A stretch of DNA of 34,093 nt from JBDIBB01 sp039812685 (GTDB lineage Bacteria; Acidobacteriota; Vicinamibacteria; Vicinamibacterales; JAFNAJ01), in assembly GCA_039812685.1 (NCBI GenBank), contig JBDIBB010000036.1, forward strand, positions 1 through 34,093. Direction: 5' to 3'. Each line of letters starts with the position of its first letter. Positions within the stretch are counted from its first letter, which is position 1. The position numbers and the translations under genes were made by a program. The notes under the pieces were generated by a model, which made no database searches, was not told the DNA's origin, and saw only the letters and a list, made by a program, of their open reading frames with translations. Positions 29,945 to 34,093 of this stretch are shown here, piece by piece.

Positions 29945-30376
29945 TCAGTCGTCGCGTGCGACCAGCAGGACGCCAGGCCGGACGTCATAGGCGTGGAAGA
30001 AGTCGTCGGTCTCCCACAGAGTGGCCCCGCCCGGTTCGGGATCGATGATGCCGCCGGCGCGCAGCAGCACCAGGTGGCTGGGCAGCGACAGCATCCCGTA
30101 GGCGGTCGCAACGTCGTACTTGCGTACACGTTTGAGGGGCGTGCCCAGTGCGCGTGCGATCTGCTCGATCTCCCACAGCCGCAGGCCGCGACGCCCCTGC
30201 CACGGACGATCGCGCACCGCGACCTCGCGCAGCACGTCCTCGTAGGATCGGCCCAGGTACATCGCCAGCACGCAGATGGCGCAGTCGTTCTTCTCCCGGC
30301 CGGGCACGATGCGCGTGGCGATGGCCGGGTGAAGGCTGCCGGGACGAGGTTTCGCCGAAGTGCGACGGTAGGGCAT
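29945..30376 (-). CDS. C39-like (papain-fold) cysteine peptidase-like protein
   Basis: A 143-residue soluble protein. NDCAICVLAMYLGRSYEDV matches the active-site Cys helix of C39/papain-like peptidases. HLVLLRAGGIIDPEPG supplies the His and Asp in the right order, so a Cys-His-Asp triad is present; the usual Gln before the Cys is Glu in GREKNDC. There is no signal peptide. It is alone, with no ABC transporter or bacteriocin gene near, unlike typical C39 domains. ATG 30376 is chosen; ATG 30418 in the same frame would add 14 residues but overlaps the -10-like CATAAT. It could act as a peptidase, transglutaminase-like or inactive binder. Confidence 0.6.
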   Translation of the reverse strand: MPYRRTSAKPRPGSLHPAIATRIVPGREKNDCAICVLAMYLGRSYEDVLREVAVRDRPWQGRRGLRLWEIEQIARALGTPLKRVRKYDVATAYGMLSLPSHLVLLRAGGIIDPEPGGATLWETDDFFHAYDVRPGVLLVARDD

Positions 30377-30416
30377 GGTCGTCGAGCCGACGCCCGGGCC
30401 GGCGGGGCGTCGACTC

Positions 30417-30422
30417 ATTATG
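30417..30422 (-). promoter_or_regulatory. Possible -10 of the C39-like gene
   Basis: CATAAT on the minus strand, 40 nt before ATG 30376, is a 5/6 match to the -10 consensus. It overlaps the alternative start at 30418, which supports use of the downstream ATG. Confidence 0.35.
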
Positions 30423-30500
30423 TGTCCCGGCGAGGCCTCGAGGAAGTTCCCGGGGGCACGCGCCGGCCGGCCAGGCCGGAGGACCGGCATGCTGGGCTCG

Positions 30501-30530
30501 TAATTCGTTGGAAACACGTTACTTATCTGA
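30501..30530 (+). promoter_or_regulatory. AT-rich patch upstream of the DUF1684 gene, possible promoter
   Basis: This short stretch (TAATTCGTTGG...TTACTTATCT) is much richer in A/T than its surroundings and ends 15 nt before the GTG at 30545. TTATCT (30523-30528) could be a -10; no clear -35 at proper spacing is seen. Confidence 0.3.
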
Positions 30531-30544
30531 AAGGATGCCTTCTG

Positions 30545-31507
30545 GTGACCACGGTGCCTCCCGGCTGGCTGTCGCGATGTCTGCTGGCTGGTTCCCTCCT
30601 GGCGATCGCGCTGCTGCCGCCGGGTGTCCTGGCGGGAGCGGCCGGACAGGCGCCCAACGGCACGCGGCCGCAGGTCGCATCCGATGAGACGACGCGCTGG
30701 CGTGCCGAGCGCGAGGCCCAGTTGCGGGCGGAGAACGGCTGGCTCTCGGTCGCCGGGCTGTTCTTCCCGCAGCCCGGCGTCAACTCGATGGGCAGCGCGC
30801 CCGGCAGCCAGATCCTGCTGCCGCGCGATGCCGCGCCGGCGCGACTCGGGACGGTCACGCTGCGCGACGGCCGCATCAGCTTCGAGATCATCGAGCCGAT
30901 CGGCGTCATGCTGAACGGCCGGCCCGCGCTCAGCGGGGATCTGCGGCCCGCCTCGCCGGCCGAAGGCCGTCCTCCCGACGTGCTGAAGGTCGGACGGCTC
31001 ACGCTCCAGGTTCACGTCAGCGGCACGCGCCAGGCCATCCGCCTGCGGGATCCGGAGAACCCGGTGCGCACCACCTTCACCGGGCTGCGCTGGTTCCCGG
31101 TGGATCCCGCGTGGCGCCTGGAGGCCGAGTTCGTGCCGTTCTCCTCGCCCCGCCGCGTCACGACGCTGAACGTCCTCGGCGACGAACTCGAGGTCACCAG
31201 CCCCGGCGTCGTGCGCTTCACCATCGGTGGCCAGCCGATCACGCTGCTGGCGTTCGAGGAGGGCCGGAAGCTCTGGTTCGTGTTCACCGACGCCACCGCC
31301 GGCGTCACCACCTACAAGGCCGCGCGGTTTCTCTACGCCGATCCGCCGAAGGACGGCAGGGTGCTGCTCGACTTCAACCGTGCCGAGAACCCGCCGTGCG
31401 CCTACAACCCGTTCACTACCTGCCCGCTGCCGCCGCGCGAGAACCGTGTGGCGCTGGCCATCACGGCCGGCGAGCGCGACTACCCGAACCGTTATCAGCC
31501 GAGATAG
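30545..31507 (+). CDS. Secreted DUF1684 protein
   Basis: A 320-residue exported protein. GTG 30545 gives a signal peptide (hydrophobic CLLAGSLLAIALLPPGVLAGAAG), with AAGGA 9 nt upstream. The mature part fits DUF1684: WRAEREAQLRAENGWLSVAGLFF, a PVNG-like NGRPALSG turn, TGLRWFPVDPAW, and the hallmark LLDFNRAENPPCAYNPFTTCPLPPRENRVALAITAGE with two conserved Cys. The biochemical function of DUF1684 is unknown. It is followed after 22 nt by a Tat-type dipeptide epimerase, likely the same operon. Confidence 0.85.
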   Translation: MTTVPPGWLSRCLLAGSLLAIALLPPGVLAGAAGQAPNGTRPQVASDETTRWRAEREAQLRAENGWLSVAGLFFPQPGVNSMGSAPGSQILLPRDAAPARLGTVTLRDGRISFEIIEPIGVMLNGRPALSGDLRPASPAEGRPPDVLKVGRLTLQVHVSGTRQAIRLRDPENPVRTTFTGLRWFPVDPAWRLEAEFVPFSSPRRVTTLNVLGDELEVTSPGVVRFTIGGQPITLLAFEEGRKLWFVFTDATAGVTTYKAARFLYADPPKDGRVLLDFNRAENPPCAYNPFTTCPLPPRENRVALAITAGERDYPNRYQPR

Positions 31508-31529
31508 GCCGGACTCGTGAAGGAGCCCC

Positions 31530-32645
31530 ATGCGACGTCGTGAGTGGATCAAGACCGTAGGGGCCGTGGCCGCGGCCTCGGCCTGGCCTGTGGGCGAATC
31601 GGCCGGACAGGCGCCGGGTGGCGCGGGCGCCACGCTGGACACCGCGATCGTCCGCCTGAACCTGCGACACACCTGGACGACCACGATGTCCTCGAGCGAG
31701 TACCGCGACACGCTGCACGTGCGGTTCACTCGGGACGGCCTCACCGGTACCGGCGAGGGGGCGCCCATCGTCCGCTACCACGAGAGCGCCGAGTCGGCAC
31801 GCCGGGCCGTGGAAGGGGTGGCCGATCTGCTGCGGTCGGCCGATCCGTTGCACTTCGAGAAGCTGCTGGCCGGCGTGTTCGCCCGCATCGAGGGCGAGTG
31901 GGCGGCGAAGTCGGCCATCGACATCGCGGTGATGGACTGGGTCGGCCAGAGGATCGGGGTGCCCATCCACCGCCTGTTCGGGCTCGATCCGGCCGATGCG
32001 CCCCTCACCACGTTCTCGATCGGCATCGACACGCCGGAGATCACCAGGCAGAAGACGCGCGAGGCCGAGCCCTACCCGGTTCTCAAGGTCAAGGTGGGGC
32101 TCGACACCGACGAGGCGACCATCGAGGCGGTCCGCAGCGTGACGGGCAAGCCGCTGCGGGTGGATGCCAACGAGGGCTGGACCGACAAGGAGGTTGCCCG
32201 CCGCAAGATCAAGTGGCTCGAGACACAGGGCGTAGAGTTCATCGAGCAGCCGATGCCCGCCGCGATGGTCGAAGAGCAGAAGTGGCTGCGGTCGCAGGTC
32301 GATCTGCCCATCTTCGCGGATGAAGCCTGCCTGCACGCCGGCGACATCCCCCGGCTGGCCGAAGCCTACGACGGGGTCAACATCAAGCTCGACAAGGTGG
32401 GCGGCATCCAGCAGGCGTACCGTTCGATCGTCATGGCCAGGACGCTGGGCCTCAAGGTGATGCTCGGCTGCATGATTTCCAGTTCGGCCACGGTCACGGC
32501 CGCCGCGCAGCTCTCACCGCTGGTGGACTATGCCGATCTCGACGGGAACCTGCTCATCGCCAACGATCCGTACGTGGGCGTCACGGTGGAGCGAGGCCGG
32601 CTCGTCCTGCCGGCCGGCGCCGGGCTGGGTTTGAGGAAGCGCTGA
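31530..32645 (+). CDS. Exported dipeptide epimerase (L-Ala-D/L-Glu epimerase family)
   Basis: An enolase-superfamily enzyme of the muconate-lactonising subgroup. The acid/base lysines are Lys188 (in KVK) and Lys286 (in IKLDK), and the Mg2+ ligands are Asp212 (DANEG), Glu239 (EQP) and Asp264 (DEA), all present. This matches dipeptide epimerases such as YcjG/YkfB, which act on peptidoglycan-derived L-Ala-Glu. The N-terminus MRRREWIKTVGAVAAASAW is a twin-arginine signal (RRxWIK), so the folded enzyme is probably exported, unusual for this family. The actual dipeptide cannot be predicted. It lies 22 nt after the DUF1684 gene. Confidence 0.85.
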   Translation: MRRREWIKTVGAVAAASAWPVGESAGQAPGGAGATLDTAIVRLNLRHTWTTTMSSSEYRDTLHVRFTRDGLTGTGEGAPIVRYHESAESARRAVEGVADLLRSADPLHFEKLLAGVFARIEGEWAAKSAIDIAVMDWVGQRIGVPIHRLFGLDPADAPLTTFSIGIDTPEITRQKTREAEPYPVLKVKVGLDTDEATIEAVRSVTGKPLRVDANEGWTDKEVARRKIKWLETQGVEFIEQPMPAAMVEEQKWLRSQVDLPIFADEACLHAGDIPRLAEAYDGVNIKLDKVGGIQQAYRSIVMARTLGLKVMLGCMISSSATVTAAAQLSPLVDYADLDGNLLIANDPYVGVTVERGRLVLPAGAGLGLRKR

Positions 32646-32685
32646 ATCAGCCGGGCCGTTCCCCGGGGAGCGCCGGCTCCGTCCG

Positions 32686-33102
32686 TCAGTGCACCACGTC
32701 GGCGTGGGCGGCGGCGCAGTCGTGGCAGGTGTGCTCGTCGTGCATCCACTCCGGCGGGTGCGTGCGGTCGCACGTGCGGCACAGCAGGTAGCTGGATCGC
32801 CGCGCCTCGCGGGCGGCGGCGAGCAGGTGCTCGACGATGGCGATGGCCCGCGATGAGCCCAGCCGGCGCCATCGCACCGACCCCAGCCGGCGGGGCGCCG
32901 GCACGAGCCGGTGCGGCCCGTCCCAGGCCACCGCGAATTCCGACACGGCGATCGTGCCGCGCGTGAGCCGTACCACCACCTCGGCGGGCTGCCCCGACGT
33001 GTAGGTGATGCTGCCGTCATCGCCGTCGACCCGTTCGATCGGTTGGGGCAGCCGGGCCTCGAAGAACGCGATCCAGTCCTCCCAGCCGTCGAGCAGATCC
33101 AT
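32686..33102 (-). CDS. Small zinc-ribbon protein
   Basis: Not recognised as a named family. The 138-residue product has a beta-rich N-terminal half (WIAFFEARLPQPIERVDGDDGSITY...EVVVRLTRGTIAVSEFAVAW), a helix (AIAIVEHLLAAAREA) and a C-terminal zinc ribbon CRTC...CHDC with nearby His. No membrane segment or signal peptide. The ATG at 33102 follows TACAAT by 9 nt with no Shine-Dalgarno, so the mRNA is probably leaderless. It is divergent from the kinase, with 65 nt between start codons. Confidence 0.75.
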   Translation of the reverse strand: MDLLDGWEDWIAFFEARLPQPIERVDGDDGSITYTSGQPAEVVVRLTRGTIAVSEFAVAWDGPHRLVPAPRRLGSVRWRRLGSSRAIAIVEHLLAAAREARRSSYLLCRTCDRTHPPEWMHDEHTCHDCAAAHADVVH

Positions 33103-33111
33103 CGGGTCTGC

Positions 33112-33117
33112 ATTGTA
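33112..33117 (-). promoter_or_regulatory. -10 of the zinc-ribbon gene (leaderless)
   Basis: TACAAT on the minus strand ends 9 nt before the ATG at 33102, a 5/6 match to the -10 consensus. Confidence 0.6.
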
Positions 33118-33141
33118 GCGCGCGACGCCCGCGCGCGACGC
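33118..33141. repeat. 11-bp direct repeat between divergent promoters
   Basis: GCGCGCGACGC occurs at 33118-33128 and 33131-33141, separated by CC, exactly between the two divergent -10 elements. It could be an operator for a regulator binding two sites on near the same DNA face (13-bp period), or a chance GC repeat. Confidence 0.6.
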
Positions 33142-33152
33142 GCCGGCGGTCG

Positions 33153-33158
33153 TATAAT
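33153..33158 (+). promoter_or_regulatory. -10 of the Ser/Thr kinase gene (leaderless)
   Basis: A perfect TATAAT ends 9 nt before the GTG at 33168, with no Shine-Dalgarno between. Confidence 0.65.
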
Positions 33159-33167
33159 CGTTTCGCG

Positions 33168-34093
33168 GTGTCTTCTCCCGAAATCATCAACGGCCGTTAC
33201 GAAGTGGTCGGCACGATCGGCGCCGGCGGCATGGGCGTGCTCTATCGCGCCCGCGATCCCTGGATCGGCGGGCGCATCGTCGCGCTGAAGCTCCTGAAGG
33301 ACGGTCTGGACGACGACGAGATCCGGACCCGGTTCAAGCAGGAGGCGAGCGCGGCCGGCGTGCTCGAGCACGAGAACATCGTGCGGATCTTCGACGTCGG
33401 CGAGCACGAAGGCCAGCCGTTCATCGCCATGGAGTACGTCGACGGCGACACGCTGGCGTCGCTGATCCGCGATCAGGTGCCGATCCCGCTGCTCAAGAAG
33501 CTCGAGTGGGTGGAGCAGCTCTGCGACGCCCTGGCCTACGCCCACGCGCACGGCATCGTCCACCGCGACATCAAGCCGCTGAACCTGATCATCGAGCGCC
33601 GCCGCCAGCGTCTGAAGGTGCTCGACTTCGGGATCGCGAAGGTGGCGAACTCCGGCATCACGACCGCCGGCATGATGATCGGCACCGCGAACTACATGTC
33701 GCCCGAGCAGATGCGCGGCGACGCGGCCATCGATCACCGCAGTGACATCTTCAGCGTCGGTGCGACGGTCTTCGAACTGCTGACCGGCACGCGCGCGTTT
33801 CCCGGCTCGATCACCGACGGCCTGATGGGCCGCATCATGGTGCAGCCGGCTCCATCGGTGCTCGCGCTGGCGCCGGAGCTGCCCGAGGAACTGGGCGGCA
33901 TCCTCGCCCGGGCGCTGGAGAAGGATCCCAACGATCGCTACGGCGACCTGGTGCAGATGCGTGACGAGGTGCGCGCGCTCCGGTATCGCCTGAAGGAAGT
34001 CGACGACCAGACGGTGATGATGCCGACGCCGGGCGGCACCGAGCGCGGCGTGGCGCCGGGTACCTCGGCTGGTCGCACGGCAGTCGGCCGCAC
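33168..34093 (+). CDS. Eukaryotic-type Ser/Thr protein kinase (3' end outside window)
   Basis: A PknB-type kinase domain starts almost at the N-terminus: the GTG codes for MSSPEIINGRYEVVGTIGAGGMGVLYRA. Glycine loop GAGGMG, ATP lysine Lys41 (VALKLLK), catalytic loop HRDIKPLN, DFG (LDFGIAK) and MSPEQ are all intact, so the kinase should be active. After the domain (about residue 275) comes a Thr/Pro-rich juxtamembrane-type segment (TVMMPTPGG), a likely autophosphorylation region, and the window ends inside it. Substrates and the C-terminal sensor are unknown. The GTG start is the only one that includes the whole first strand, and it fits the -10 position. Confidence 0.92.
   Translation, partial: MSSPEIINGRYEVVGTIGAGGMGVLYRARDPWIGGRIVALKLLKDGLDDDEIRTRFKQEASAAGVLEHENIVRIFDVGEHEGQPFIAMEYVDGDTLASLIRDQVPIPLLKKLEWVEQLCDALAYAHAHGIVHRDIKPLNLIIERRRQRLKVLDFGIAKVANSGITTAGMMIGTANYMSPEQMRGDAAIDHRSDIFSVGATVFELLTGTRAFPGSITDGLMGRIMVQPAPSVLALAPELPEELGGILARALEKDPNDRYGDLVQMRDEVRALRYRLKEVDDQTVMMPTPGGTERGVAPGTSAGRTAVGR

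Noticed and set aside
30535..30537. ATG as start for the gene upstream of the epimerase
   Set aside because: It is in a different frame from the DUF1684 protein and gives a product without family features; GTG 30545 gives a signal peptide.
32646..32685. Inverted repeat AGCCGG...CCGGCT between the epimerase and zinc-ribbon genes as a terminator
   Set aside because: The short arms enclose 18 nt with a competing CCCCGGGG palindrome and no T-run on either strand; too weak to call.

Overview
This is a very GC-rich, gene-dense bacterial chromosome segment with no mobile elements, tRNA or rRNA genes or CRISPR array. Several things suggest Acidobacteriota, most likely the Vicinamibacteria branch: a VWFA-domain protein of the type expanded in acidobacteria, a secreted DUF1684 protein, a eukaryotic-type Ser/Thr kinase, a complete mlaEFD set (an outer-membrane, diderm cell), and two-subunit glycyl-tRNA synthetase. 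This placement is an inference from gene content, not a phylogenetic result.

Left part (1-14993, all plus strand). ybeY (5' end outside the window), corC, era, mgtE, recO, glyQ, glyS, ppdK, corA, mutL and a zinc-ribbon membrane protein with an HEAGH motif. Many junctions are translationally coupled (ATGA, GTGA or 10-nt overlaps). Three unrelated Mg2+/divalent-cation transport families (CorC, MgtE, CorA) lie among RNA-processing, tRNA-charging and DNA-repair genes. The glyS-ppdK gap is the most striking non-coding stretch: several strong hairpins, a T-box-like core sequence and an intrinsic terminator only 26 nt before the ppdK start, the layout of a transcription-attenuation leader.

Middle (15134-22245). 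trmH-type RNA methyltransferase and rarA form a minus-strand operon (4-nt overlap), divergent from greA across a compact bidirectional promoter. greA is followed in the same frame by a membrane-inserted patatin-like protein whose nucleophile serine is replaced by glycine. A cystathionine gamma-synthase-family gene then converges with a minus-strand RCK-like/DHH phosphoesterase.

Right part (22433-34093). A secreted VWFA protein, then a uvrB-mlaE-mlaF-mlaD-ytxH-DUF948-like chain that couples a DNA-repair helicase to an outer-membrane lipid transporter. After it come a secreted hypothetical protein, a C39-like cysteine-peptidase-fold protein (minus), a secreted DUF1684 protein with a Tat-type dipeptide epimerase, and finally a small zinc-ribbon protein (minus) divergent from a Ser/Thr kinase whose 3' end lies outside the window.

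A recurring theme is a -10-like hexamer 7-9 nt upstream of the start codon (trmH, the PLP enzyme, the zinc-ribbon gene, the kinase), which predicts leaderless mRNAs.
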